From positions 186,001-250,000 of the forward strand of contig NC_022521.1 of the NCBI RefSeq assembly GCF_000591035.1: 64,000 nucleotides of DNA. Reading direction: 5' to 3'. The notes below the pieces were generated by a model. The model did not search any database and had not been told where the DNA came from. It saw only the letters and a program-made list of their open reading frames with translations. This document shows positions 1 through 8,273 of the stretch, piece after piece (position 1 is the stretch's first letter; each line of letters opens with the position of its first letter). The position numbers and the translations under genes were made by a program. Origin of the DNA: Aeropyrum camini SY1 = JCM 12091 (GTDB lineage: Archaea > Thermoproteota > Thermoprotei_A > Sulfolobales > Acidilobaceae).

Positions 1-47
1 TTATCTAGGGATTGAGAGGGGTTGTAGCGGCTTAGCTTAGAGGGTCT

Positions 48-659
48 TTACCTCTTTATGAGTCTTAGCCATAATTCGTGTAGCCTCGTATCTCCAGTAA
101 GCTCTGGGTGGAAGCTTGTTGCGAGCAGGGGGCCCTGGACAGCGGCAACCCCTACATTTTGGCCGTTGTAGGTTAGCCAGCTTATTATCCTGGCTGGGCT
201 CTCCGCCCCCATTATGGCGGGGCTCCTTATGAAAACCCCGCGGAAGCGGCCTTGTAAGCCGTCTATCTCTAAGTCTGCTTCGAAACTCTCCCGCTGCCTT
301 CCGAAGAAGTTTCTGACAACCTCTATCCTCATGACGCCGAGTAGAGGCTGGCTCTTCTCTCCGACAACCCTGTCCCTAACCTTCCCCGCTAGTATTATGG
401 CGCCAGCGCAGGTGCCCATTGCGGGGAGGCCGTTTAGGATGAGCTCCCTGAGAGGCTCTAGGACTCCTAGCCTCTTCGCCAATATACCTATGGTTGTGCT
501 TTCTCCACCCGGTATGATTATGCCGTCCAGCCCTTTGAGGTCCTCCGGCTTCTTGACCACCACGGCCTCGCCGTGGACGCCTAGACGGTCGAAGGACCTC
601 CGGAGCATGTAGACGTGCTCGTAAACACCGCCCTGGTAGCCTAGCACCCCTACCTTCAA
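48..659 (-). CDS. pdxT: PLP synthase glutaminase subunit PdxT
   Basis: Hydrolyses glutamine and passes ammonia to PdxS for ribose-5-phosphate-dependent pyridoxal 5'-phosphate synthesis in the cytosol. The 203 residues match a full-length class I (triad) amidotransferase: PGGEST near residue 50, the nucleophile Cys in [10 protein letters not shown] near residue 83, and the His-Glu pair in SFHPEL near residue 183. The ATG overlaps the pdxS stop codon by 4 nt, so the two are translationally coupled in the order pdxS-pdxT. The identification is secure from motifs and context. Confidence 0.96.
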   Translation of the reverse strand: MKVGVLGYQGGVYEHVYMLRRSFDRLGVHGEAVVVKKPEDLKGLDGIIIPGGESTTIGILAKRLGVLEPLRELILNGLPAMGTCAGAIILAGKVRDRVVGEKSQPLLGVMRIEVVRNFFGRQRESFEADLEIDGLQGRFRGVFIRSPAIMGAESPARIISWLTYNGQNVGVAAVQGPLLATSFHPELTGDTRLHELWLRLIKR

Positions 660-1717
660 GCCTCAGCACCCCTGACCTGGAGGAGCTCTTCCGGGCTTAG
701 CTTGCGTATGTCAATGCCCATCATGCTCTTAGCCTCGCTAACCATCCTCTGAGCCTCGGCGACGGCCTCTGGATCGTCCCACATGCTGGTGGCTAGCACT
801 ATAGCAGCGGCCCTCTCACTAGGGTCTGAGCTCTTGAATATGCCGCTCCCCACGAATACCCCGTCTGCGCCGAGCCACATCATGAGGGCGGCGTCAGCGG
901 GCGTGGCTATGCCTCCGGCCGCGAAGTTTACTACAGGCAGTCTGCCCAGCCTTGCAGTCAGGTCAACGAGCTGGTGCGGTACACCGTACTCCCTCGCCAC
1001 CCTCAGCCTCTCTTCAGCCGGCAACCCCCGGAGCCTCCATATCTCGCCCATTATAAGTTTCATGTGCCTCACGGCCTCTGCTACGTTGCCGGTGCCAGCC
1101 TCGCCCTTAGTTCTTATCATGGAAGCGCCCTCGGCTATCCTCCTCAGAGCCTCTGCAAGGCTTCTAGCTCCATTGACGAATGGGACTTTGAAGAGCCACT
1201 TGTTTATATGGTGCTTCTCATCCACAGGCGTGAGGACCTCGCTCTCGTCTATCATGTCAACCCCTATAGACTCGAGTATCATGGCCTCATAGTAATGGCC
1301 TATCCTGACCTTCGCCATGACCGGGATTGTTATGCTCGCCATCACCTGCTCTATAACCTTAACATCAGCCATTCTAGCGACGCCGCCAGCCTTCCTGACG
1401 TCGTAGGGTAGCTTGTCAAGAACCATAACAGCCACCGCGCCAGCATCCTCAGCTATACCTGCCTGCTCAACGTTCGTCACATCCATCACAACACCGCCCT
1501 TCTGGTAGACGGGGAAGCCTAGTTTCACCGCTAGAGTACCGTTGACAGGCCTCTCTAGGACCTCGGGAAGCCTCTCCGGCCCGTACGCAAGCCACACACC
1601 CTCCTCTCTAAGCCTGTCTCCAGCCTCTGCGAGCCTGTAGAAGAAGTCGACAATCTCGTTGAACCCGACCTCGTAAAGCCTGACTGATTCGCTTAAGGGA
1701 CCGTACTTCGGGATCAA
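656..1717 (-). CDS. pdxS: PLP synthase lyase subunit PdxS
   Basis: Condenses ribose 5-phosphate, glyceraldehyde 3-phosphate and ammonia to PLP as a (beta/alpha)8 dodecamer with PdxT. Diagnostic stretches are [22 protein letters not shown] (catalytic Lys), [34 protein letters not shown] and GSGIFKS. An open frame reaches 1807, but a TATA-like AATAATATA at about 1747-1757 (minus) places transcription start near 1725, so I take the TTG at 1717; the exact start is uncertain. Even so, about 60 residues precede the conserved core ([16 protein letters not shown]), more than I recall for other archaeal PdxS proteins. It is followed by pdxT with a 4-nt overlap. Confidence 0.93.
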   Translation of the reverse strand: MIPKYGPLSESVRLYEVGFNEIVDFFYRLAEAGDRLREEGVWLAYGPERLPEVLERPVNGTLAVKLGFPVYQKGGVVMDVTNVEQAGIAEDAGAVAVMVLDKLPYDVRKAGGVARMADVKVIEQVMASITIPVMAKVRIGHYYEAMILESIGVDMIDESEVLTPVDEKHHINKWLFKVPFVNGARSLAEALRRIAEGASMIRTKGEAGTGNVAEAVRHMKLIMGEIWRLRGLPAEERLRVAREYGVPHQLVDLTARLGRLPVVNFAAGGIATPADAALMMWLGADGVFVGSGIFKSSDPSERAAAIVLATSMWDDPEAVAEAQRMVSEAKSMMGIDIRKLSPEELLQVRGAEA

Positions 1718-1813
1718 GCCTCTACACCGCCCCCTCAAGTCTCCAACTATATTATTAGGGTGCGTGGTGGGTTTATAGCTGAGGCCTTGAGGGAGCTGGC
1801 GTCTCAAGAGGCC

Positions 1814-2653
1814 TCATACTATGTCCTCGTCCCCCAACTGGACAGACACCTTTAGAACCCCCGCCTCCCTGGCTAGTTTGTACAGTGTCCGGTGGGCTTC
1901 AACACCATCCTCCCCCATATCCAGGGTTCTCTCGTTAACGTACATCCTGATGAACCGGGCTACCAGCTCCCGATCTTTGACCCTGCTATAGCGCATCGAG
2001 TATTCCAGAGCCTCATCGAAATGCTGGTAGGCGTATTCAATGCTCCTCCTCAGTGCGTCCCTAAACTTGGCGGCAGCGCTACGGCCAAGCCTTTTGCTGA
2101 ACACGTCTACCCCTAGAGGCATAGGCAGCCCGCCGGTTGCGCGGGCCCACCAGTCCCAAAGGTCGAGGACGACAGTTAACCCTCTCCTGGAGTACGCTAT
2201 CTGCTCCTCGTGAATGAGGAGGCCTGCATCGACTTTTCCCTCCTCAACAAGCCCGGGAATCTCATCGAACCTTGCATATACTGGGGTGAACTTGCCTTTC
2301 AACGCTATAGTCAGCAGGAGGCCCGCGGTGGTGTACCTGCCGGGTAGAGCTATGCGCGATCCCTCAAGCCTCAACCCGTCCTTCCGGGCGACAACCACCG
2401 GGCCGTAACCCTCTCCCATGCTCGCTCCGGTCCTCAGAAGGAAGTACCTGTTAATTAGGTACGCGTAGGCGTGGGCGCTGACAGCACTGGCGTCAACATT
2501 CCTACCCTCCTCTACAAGCCACCTGTTAAGCGTCTCTATATCCTCAATAATATGCTTCACACCACGGAACCCCTCGATCTCTATAGCCCCCACCGCTATC
2601 CCGTAGAACATAAAAGCGTCGTCGGAGTCAGGAGTGTGAGCAACAGTCAGCAT
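1814..2653 (-). CDS. mqnD: 1,4-dihydroxy-6-naphthoate synthase MqnD
   Basis: Converts cyclic de-hypoxanthine futalosine to 1,4-dihydroxy-6-naphthoate in the futalosine pathway to menaquinone. It has the periplasmic-binding-protein-like fold of the MqnA/MqnD family: an N-terminal HTPDSDDAFMFYGIA stretch equivalent to the SPDxDDAFM signature, GRYTTAGLLL in the middle, and LIHEEQ at about residue 150, the MqnD-type His motif. ATG 2653 aligns best with family starts; TTG 2665 is possible. It is divergent from mqnC-mqnE-mqnA across a 165-nt promoter region and lies about 100 nt upstream of pdxS on the same strand. Confidence 0.9.
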   Translation of the reverse strand: MLTVAHTPDSDDAFMFYGIAVGAIEIEGFRGVKHIIEDIETLNRWLVEEGRNVDASAVSAHAYAYLINRYFLLRTGASMGEGYGPVVVARKDGLRLEGSRIALPGRYTTAGLLLTIALKGKFTPVYARFDEIPGLVEEGKVDAGLLIHEEQIAYSRRGLTVVLDLWDWWARATGGLPMPLGVDVFSKRLGRSAAAKFRDALRRSIEYAYQHFDEALEYSMRYSRVKDRELVARFIRMYVNERTLDMGEDGVEAHRTLYKLAREAGVLKVSVQLGDEDIV

Positions 2654-2818
2654 TCCCCCATACAAACCTTCCTACACCCCACCACCACCCGGTGGCGGGT
2701 AGGGTGTATAACTACAGCTACAGTACACCTCCCCGGGGCGGCATAGGGGTTTCCGAAATCTAATTTTAAGCTAATATTCCTCGGGGGGAACATTTCTCAC
2801 GCGGGTGCGTCTCTTAGG
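2654..2818. promoter_or_regulatory. Divergent promoter region between mqnD and mqnC
   Basis: A TATA-like GTTATACACC (minus, about 2702-2712) faces mqnD. TTTTAAGCTAATA (plus, about 2763-2775) faces mqnC, which starts with TTG at 2819. Placing both halves of the menaquinone branch on one divergent region would allow joint control, but I see no clear operator palindrome. Confidence 0.45.
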
Positions 2819-3967
2819 TTGTCGATGCTCGCTGGCATTGCTGAGGACAAAGTGTTAGAGAATATTCTGAAGAGTGCGGATGAGCTTGGCCTAGGCGATG
2901 CTCTCTTCAACGCTCTCGAAGGGAGAGCCTCTGCCAGGGATATAGTCGAGCTTTACAAGGCCCCCACCCCTCTCCTGGGCGCCGTAGCCCGGAGAGTGAC
3001 AGACCTTCTGACGGGCAGGAGGGTTGGCTACATTGTCAACATGATCATGAACTATACTAATATATGTGTCGTGGGCTGTACCTTCTGTAGCTTCTACAGG
3101 AAGTCCGGTCATCCGGAGGCCTACAAGCTGGAGGCGAGGGAAGCTGCATCCCAGGTGATAGACGCGTGGAGGAGGTATAAGATCAGGCAGGTCCTCTTCC
3201 AGGGCGGTGTCGACCCGGCCATACCACTAGAATACTATGAGGAGGCCTTCAAAACGATCAAAACAGCTACTAGGGGGGAGGTGGCTATCCACGGGCTCAG
3301 CGTTGTGGAGATAGAGTGGCTCTCCAGGATCAGCAGGATGAGTGTCGGAGAGGTTGTTGAGAGGCTTAAGAATGCGGGGATGGATAGCGTCCCCGGAGCG
3401 GGTGCGGAGATACTGAGTGATAGGGTAAGGCGGGTCATAAGCCCTCTTAAGAGCAGCGCCGACACGTGGATCAGTACTATGGAGACTATAATGGAGAAGG
3501 GGCTGCCCATAAGCGCGACAATGGTGTACGGACACGTGGAGACCCTCGAGGAGAGGGCTGAGCACCTGCTAAAGCTCCTGGAGCTGCAGAGGAGGAGGGG
3601 GAGGATAATGGCCTTCATAGCCTGGAACTTCGAGCCCGAGAACAACGTGCTCGGGAAGAAGATACCCCATCCCGCCGGCGGAACCGAGCTCCTGAAGACC
3701 GTGGCGATAGCCAGGATAGTCTTCAGGGGGGAGATAAAGTGGATCCAGGCCGGGTGGCTGACGGCCGGTGTGAAGCTCGGCCAGGCCACGCTGGAGTACG
3801 GTGCGAACGACTGGGGGGGTACGCTGTACGGGGAGAAGGTCCTCCCGGAGGCAGGAGTGCCGTTGCCGAAGCTCGTTAGGAGGAGCATTGAGAGGCTTAT
3901 CGCTGAGGCTGGATATGAGCCTGTGGAGAGGGACAACTGGTACAAACCCGTGCCTAAAAACGTGTGA
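2819..3967 (+). CDS. mqnC: Cyclic dehypoxanthine futalosine synthase MqnC (radical SAM)
   Basis: A radical SAM enzyme that cyclises de-hypoxanthine futalosine. The cluster-binding CX3CX2C is CVVGCTFC, followed by SFYRKSGH. MqnC rather than MqnE is indicated by LFQGGVDPAIPLEYYE (the QGG motif) and by the TMVYGHVET, ASW-like IQAGWLTAG and YGANDWGGT blocks. It has 382 residues and starts with TTG at 2819. The stop codon overlaps the mqnE GTG start by 4 nt (GTGA), giving translational coupling. Confidence 0.92.
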   Translation: MSMLAGIAEDKVLENILKSADELGLGDALFNALEGRASARDIVELYKAPTPLLGAVARRVTDLLTGRRVGYIVNMIMNYTNICVVGCTFCSFYRKSGHPEAYKLEAREAASQVIDAWRRYKIRQVLFQGGVDPAIPLEYYEEAFKTIKTATRGEVAIHGLSVVEIEWLSRISRMSVGEVVERLKNAGMDSVPGAGAEILSDRVRRVISPLKSSADTWISTMETIMEKGLPISATMVYGHVETLEERAEHLLKLLELQRRRGRIMAFIAWNFEPENNVLGKKIPHPAGGTELLKTVAIARIVFRGEIKWIQAGWLTAGVKLGQATLEYGANDWGGTLYGEKVLPEAGVPLPKLVRRSIERLIAEAGYEPVERDNWYKPVPKNV

Positions 3968-5169
3968 AGGCGTGTGGGGTGTGTGGCATCGTGGAGCTCA
4001 GGCCTCCTAGGTGGCTGGAGAGGATGGTCGGTGTCTATGGGGACAGGAGTCTCGAGAGGGCTGTTTATGGAGACCGGCTATCCAGGCATGATATAGAGAG
4101 GCTTATATCTGAGACACCCCTCCACCCCCTGGCTGCTGCGGCAGACTACTATGCGAGGATTGTCAAGAAGGGTGTGGGCAGCTATATAGTAAACATATAC
4201 CTAGCCTACACCAACGTGTGTGTGACGAGGTGCACTTTCTGCGATTTCTACGTGCCACCGGAGAGGAGGAGCAGCGGCTACACCCACCAGCCCGAGCATC
4301 TGGGCCGCGTGGCTGGGCTGGCCCGGAAGAGGCTGGGGGTTAGGGAGGTGCACATGGTTGGCGGCAACGATCCCGAGCTCCCGCTGGATTATTATGAGGA
4401 GGCTATAAGGGCGATAAAGAGGGAGGCGCCTGGGGTGATCCTAAAGGCGTTCACGGCGGAGGAGATTGGCTTCATAGCCAAGGCCACGGGCAACTCGCCT
4501 AGGGAAGTCCTCTCCAGGTTCCGGGAGGCGGGTCTCGACGCGCTCCCGGGTGGAGGGGCTGAGGTCCTCAGCGAGGAGGTTAGGAGGAGGATAGCGCCCC
4601 TGAAGATATCTAGCGATGAGTACCTGGAGATACATAGGCTAGCCCACAGTATGGGTATAAGGAGCAATATAACGCTGCTCTACGCCCATATAGAGGAGCC
4701 TCGGCACATAGCCGAGCATCTCGACAGGATCCGCAGCCTCCAGGAGGAGACTGGGGGCTTCATAAGCTTCATACCAATAAGGTTCAACCCCGGCAAGACG
4801 CCTCTCTCGAGGCACCCAGAGTACGTCAGGAGGGGTGATAGGGGCGGTTTGTACGATCTCAGGATCGTGGCCGCCAGCAGGCTCGCCCTCCTCGGCGCTA
4901 TAGACAATATAATGGCTTACTGGGTGAGCATGGGGGAGAAGCTCGCCCAGGCAGCCCTATCCCATGGAGCCAACGACATCGGAGGCACCTTCTATAACGA
5001 GAGCGTGATAAGCGCGGCAAGCAGCCTGAAGAAGAGGAAGGGCATGAGCCCCGAGAGGCTAGCATTCAACATTGCCACGGCGGGGTGGACGCCTATGGAG
5101 AGGGACACCTTCTACAACTACTATCCCCCGAGGGCCGAGCCGCCAAGGCTCCCGTGGATGCAGGGCTAG
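3964..5169 (+). CDS. mqnE: Aminofutalosine synthase MqnE (radical SAM)
   Basis: Catalyses the radical SAM step joining the chorismate-derived enol ether to SAM-derived adenosine to make aminofutalosine. The cluster motif is CVTRCTFC, followed by DFYVPP. EVHMVGGNDPELPLDYY, ILKAFTAEEI, SNITLLYAHIE and MAYWVSMGEKLAQAAL are the MqnE versions of blocks that differ in MqnC. Length is 401 residues with a GTG start coupled to the mqnC stop. The pathway also needs a futalosine or aminodeoxyfutalosine hydrolase or deaminase, which is not in this window. Confidence 0.91.
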   Translation: MKACGVCGIVELRPPRWLERMVGVYGDRSLERAVYGDRLSRHDIERLISETPLHPLAAAADYYARIVKKGVGSYIVNIYLAYTNVCVTRCTFCDFYVPPERRSSGYTHQPEHLGRVAGLARKRLGVREVHMVGGNDPELPLDYYEEAIRAIKREAPGVILKAFTAEEIGFIAKATGNSPREVLSRFREAGLDALPGGGAEVLSEEVRRRIAPLKISSDEYLEIHRLAHSMGIRSNITLLYAHIEEPRHIAEHLDRIRSLQEETGGFISFIPIRFNPGKTPLSRHPEYVRRGDRGGLYDLRIVAASRLALLGAIDNIMAYWVSMGEKLAQAALSHGANDIGGTFYNESVISAASSLKKRKGMSPERLAFNIATAGWTPMERDTFYNYYPPRAEPPRLPWMQG

Positions 5170-5220
5170 AGCACCCCACGGCTACAGGGTAGTGTACACT
5201 GGGGAGGGAAGGCTGGTTTT

Positions 5221-5925
5221 ATGGTCTATGACATTGCGCTTCCAAGCCACTCCTACGCCCTCCCCCTCCTGGACGAGGTCCTCTCCAGAGGTCTCAGGGT
5301 TATTGAGCTACAGCCCCCCGAGGCTTACAAAGCCCTCATTGAAGGTAGGGTAAGGTCCGCCCTCATACCACTTGCACTAGCCCAGGACGTCAAAATATGC
5401 CCCGGACCCATGGTGTGGAGCCTCTCGGCCACAATGAGCGTCGCAATCTACTCCAGGACAGCTAGAAGCCTCGGTGAATGTAGGGGTATAGCGGTTTCAG
5501 GCGAGTCAAGGACCTCTCTCACCTATCTATTAAAGGTTAGGGAGAGAATGGAGGCTGGCTGGGACATAGTCCATGCTGAGAGAAGCTGCGTCACCCTCGA
5601 ATGCCTACTCTCACACAGCGACTGCGCCCTCATCCTGGGCGATAATGCGCTCAGGGCCAGAGCTAGGCTGAAGCCGGTAGAGGATCTGGGGAGCCTTGTG
5701 AAGAGGGTCCTTGGGGTGAGCCCCGTGTATGCAGTGGCAGCATCCACAGGGAACTGCCCAGAAGGCCTGCCCAGGGGTGAGCCGCCTGTTAGAAGGAGGC
5801 ATATAGAGGAGGTGTGTAGAAGGACGGGTATAAGCCTGCGCGACGCTCTACTCTACTTCACATTGGTAAACCTACACTACGACCCCGAGGCCCTAGAGAA
5901 GGTTCTACCCCTCTTTCATAGTTGA
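5221..5925 (+). CDS. mqnA: Chorismate dehydratase MqnA
   Basis: Dehydrates chorismate to 3-[(1-carboxyvinyl)oxy]benzoate, the first committed step of the futalosine pathway. The protein of 234 residues has the MqnA pattern: an N-terminal strand leading to a short ligand loop, SALIPLALAQD near residue 45, the central SGESRTSLTYLLK block and LILGDNALRAR near residue 140. ATG 5221 follows a purine-rich GGGAGGGAAGG. It is the last gene of mqnC-mqnE-mqnA, 51 nt after mqnE. Confidence 0.88.
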   Translation: MVYDIALPSHSYALPLLDEVLSRGLRVIELQPPEAYKALIEGRVRSALIPLALAQDVKICPGPMVWSLSATMSVAIYSRTARSLGECRGIAVSGESRTSLTYLLKVRERMEAGWDIVHAERSCVTLECLLSHSDCALILGDNALRARARLKPVEDLGSLVKRVLGVSPVYAVAASTGNCPEGLPRGEPPVRRRHIEEVCRRTGISLRDALLYFTLVNLHYDPEALEKVLPLFHS

Positions 5926-6023
5926 CGCAGAGCCGAACGGTAACACCCCTTGAGGACGTCAACCACCAGCCGTAGGAGAGACTTGAGGCCATGGCTGGGG
6001 GGTTTGTGCGTTCCAGCCTGGTT

Positions 6024-6791
6024 TTATGTGTTCTCGGGGAATAGCTTCTGCTCGAGCCTCGATATGACGTCCTCCCTCAGCTTCTCATACCTCTCCAGAC
6101 TGCCTACGTCAAACCAGGGGCCGTTGTGGATGTAGGCTACTGCTCTGGCCCTTCTAACGAGTATGGGCATCATGTCTCCCATTATATCGAAGCTAGTTCC
6201 CAGGTGTTTTGCCGTCTCCATGAAGGAGGACTTGCTGAAAACTGCTATCCCTATGAAGACGTTGACGTCTATCCACGGTTTTTCCTCCACACTCTCTATA
6301 ACACCGGCTCCCCCTGTCCTAACGACACCCACGGGGACCTGGTACTTCTCTGCAACGGCTAGGGTGGCCGAGGCGCTTAGGCTCTTATGTAGCTTGTACA
6401 TAGAGTCTAGGCTGACCTCTGCTATAATGTCTCCATACCATACAAGAAAGTCGTCCTCCGCGACCTTACCGTTCTCTAGGGCTTTGAGAACGCTCCCTCC
6501 GGTCCCACTGTACTTTTCATCGTCTATACTATAGTCTATCTTAACACCCAGCTTCTCGCCCCTACCGAAGTAGTTGTAGATGTAGCGCCACTTGTAGCCG
6601 ACGAGTAGGACTATGTTCTCGACGCCCTGGAGGGAGAGCATTTTAACCACATACTCGAGTAGAGGCTTCTCTGACCGGCCTAGAGGTATCATGGGTTTGG
6701 GTATGAGGTCTGTATATGGCCTGAATCTCCTCCCCTTACCGCCTGCAAGTATAAGGGCTATCCTGGGGGTTGACAAGGGTCTATGCACCAT
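6024..6791 (-). CDS. Sugar-phosphate nucleotidyltransferase
   Basis: Likely transfers a nucleotidyl group from an NTP to a sugar 1-phosphate, making an NDP-sugar for glycosylation or cell-surface polymers. The nucleotide loop ILAGGKGRRFRPYT is followed by KPMIPLG, with GTGGSVLKAL and DIIAE as the substrate and metal Asp region and the C-terminal GPWFDVG. There is no left-handed beta-helix acetyltransferase domain, so it is a stand-alone transferase of about 255 residues. ATG 6791 is chosen over an upstream frame because a TATA box (TATAAATAC, about 6815-6823 minus) sets transcription start near 6793, making it leaderless. The sugar is not determinable. Confidence 0.85.
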   Translation of the reverse strand: MVHRPLSTPRIALILAGGKGRRFRPYTDLIPKPMIPLGRSEKPLLEYVVKMLSLQGVENIVLLVGYKWRYIYNYFGRGEKLGVKIDYSIDDEKYSGTGGSVLKALENGKVAEDDFLVWYGDIIAEVSLDSMYKLHKSLSASATLAVAEKYQVPVGVVRTGGAGVIESVEEKPWIDVNVFIGIAVFSKSSFMETAKHLGTSFDIMGDMMPILVRRARAVAYIHNGPWFDVGSLERYEKLREDVISRLEQKLFPENT

Positions 6792-6868
6792 AATCCCACA
6801 AGGCATCATTGTAGTATTTATAGTGTGAAGTCTGGGAAAGTAACGAATAAGCCTTAACCCTGAACTCC

Positions 6869-7417
6869 TCATGCTTTGAGCCTTACTACCCCGGGTTTAA
6901 AGGCTATAATACCGGAGCTCCCCACTCCAGGTTTCCTCAGGCAGTTATGGACAACGACACCTCCGACGCCCGGTAGACCGTAGACTATCGTCCAACCACT
7001 ACCACAGTCTAGAGCGGCGAGGGCGGCTAGGTCCTCCTCGCCCTCAACAACCACGGCGCTCCTCCCACCCCCCTCTATAGCGCTACATACCAGCGAGTAC
7101 ACCTCAAGCGAGAGATGCCCTGGAGGGCTTCTAGCCTGATAGAGCTTGAATCCTTCTGGAACGCCTGTGGCCACCCCGCTCTCCCTCCTCGTCTTGCCGT
7201 CTAGAACGAGGAGGAGAGGTGTGTCCGGCCTCCTAGATAGTGCTGAGAGGCAGATTTGCGACACGAAATCGCCTATACAGGCCACCCCTCCGCAGGGTGT
7301 TGCCGCGATCTCGTCCACAAACCTCTCTCCACTATATACAGGTCCGGCTGCTGAAGCCAGAGACTCTCTGAGGTCCTCGGGGAGGCTTAGGACGGGTAGG
7401 AGGTGTTTGGTAGTCAT
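6869..7417 (-). CDS. GTP-dependent dephospho-CoA kinase (DUF359 family)
   Basis: Phosphorylates dephospho-CoA with GTP in the last step of archaeal CoA synthesis, replacing bacterial CoaE. The DUF359 signatures are an N-terminal LPVLSLPEDLRESL, CIGDFVSQ (the GDxV block), LVLDGKTRR, VVEGEEDLA and YGLPGVGGVVV. An open frame extends upstream to 7561 through the spt4 gene, but the ATG at 7417 gives the family length of about 180 residues and follows the spt4 stop by 2 nt. Order of transcription is rpo7-spt4-this gene, a linkage I associate with archaea. Confidence 0.87.
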   Translation of the reverse strand: MTTKHLLPVLSLPEDLRESLASAAGPVYSGERFVDEIAATPCGGVACIGDFVSQICLSALSRRPDTPLLLVLDGKTRRESGVATGVPEGFKLYQARSPPGHLSLEVYSLVCSAIEGGGRSAVVVEGEEDLAALAALDCGSGWTIVYGLPGVGGVVVHNCLRKPGVGSSGIIAFKPGVVRLKA

Positions 7418-7419
7418 CT

Positions 7420-7638
7420 CTATATCATTACCTTCTTCCCTATAAGTATAGCCTTCCTGACGGGCTTGTCTATCCCCAGCTCCCTGGCTATGACAGAATT
7501 CTCCGGGTCTACCACAACCAGCATTCCGCTCCAGTTCTCGGTGAACTGGGTGGACCCGCATTCTGGACAGACTTTCGTGCCCCTCGGAACCAGCGCGCCG
7601 CAGTTCTTACACGCTATGAGCGAGGTCCTCCTGGCCAA
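7420..7638 (-). CDS. spt4: Transcription elongation factor Spt4 (RpoE2)
   Basis: Partner of Spt5 (NusG-like) that binds the RNA polymerase clamp and promotes processivity. The 72 residues include the zinc ribbon CKNCGALV...CPECGST and the C-terminal GIDKPVRKAILIGKK characteristic of archaeal Spt4. It sits between rpo7 (6 nt upstream) and the dephospho-CoA kinase (2 nt downstream). Confidence 0.94.
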   Translation of the reverse strand: MARRTSLIACKNCGALVPRGTKVCPECGSTQFTENWSGMLVVVDPENSVIARELGIDKPVRKAILIGKKVMI

Positions 7639-7644
7639 TCGTCT

Positions 7645-8205
7645 TCACCCCCTCTTCGCTTCAGCCGCCAGCCACTCCTCCTTGCCGAGGTAGGGCTGCC
7701 TCATTGTAAGGCCTATACCTATTATCTGGGCGGTCCTGCTGGGCTTAGACACGTGTACAACCCTAGCCCTAACCACATCACCAACTCTAATCTCCCTCTT
7801 GCTGGCGAGCCCCACGAAGCCTGACCTGTCCGGCAGGAGCTCCACACCCTCATCCATAATCTGGCTTCTGTGAACCTTGCCGTCGAGGGGGCCTAGGTTC
7901 ACCACCAGGCCGAAGTCGTCCGCCCTTGTTACCACCCCCCTAACTACCTCTAGCTGGACGGGTTTGAACGCCAGTACCCTATACCTGACGGGATAGTAGA
8001 TCGAGGGGTCCCCGCCCACGGGGGGTATCACACCGTCCCCCACAATCTTGGCGTCGAGAACAGCTACTATAACGCCCATCTCCTCGTCAATCCTACCCTC
8101 CAGCCTCCTCAGGTGCTCCAGCGCCGCCTTGTCAAGGTCCTCTGATGAGTAGATGCTAGCCGGCTCCATGCCTATCCACTCTTCAACTACGTATTCATAG
8201 TACAT
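7645..8205 (-). CDS. rpo7: RNA polymerase subunit Rpo7 (RpoE')
   Basis: Forms the Rpo4/7 stalk of archaeal RNA polymerase. It has an N-terminal RNP-like domain, then an S1/OB domain around residues 80-170 (EVVRGVVTRADDFGLVVNLGPLDG, VGDVVRARVVHVSK). ATG 8205 (MYYEYVVE) fits homologue starts better than an in-frame upstream start at 8226. A TATA-like TTAAAAGC on the minus strand at about 8270-8278 overlaps the stop codon of the upstream LutB-like gene. It heads the rpo7-spt4-kinase operon. Confidence 0.93.
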   Translation of the reverse strand: MYYEYVVEEWIGMEPASIYSSEDLDKAALEHLRRLEGRIDEEMGVIVAVLDAKIVGDGVIPPVGGDPSIYYPVRYRVLAFKPVQLEVVRGVVTRADDFGLVVNLGPLDGKVHRSQIMDEGVELLPDRSGFVGLASKREIRVGDVVRARVVHVSKPSRTAQIIGIGLTMRQPYLGKEEWLAAEAKRG

Positions 8206-8273
8206 ACTGTAGACACCCTCCCCCAAAGCCCGGGCTGGTTAAGAGAGTGTTGGCGACGAGGCTAAATAGGCTT

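Noticed and set aside
6869-7561. Long N-terminal extension of the dephospho-CoA kinase
   Set aside because: The first 48 codons overlap spt4 in another frame and lack family similarity; ATG 7417 gives the family length.
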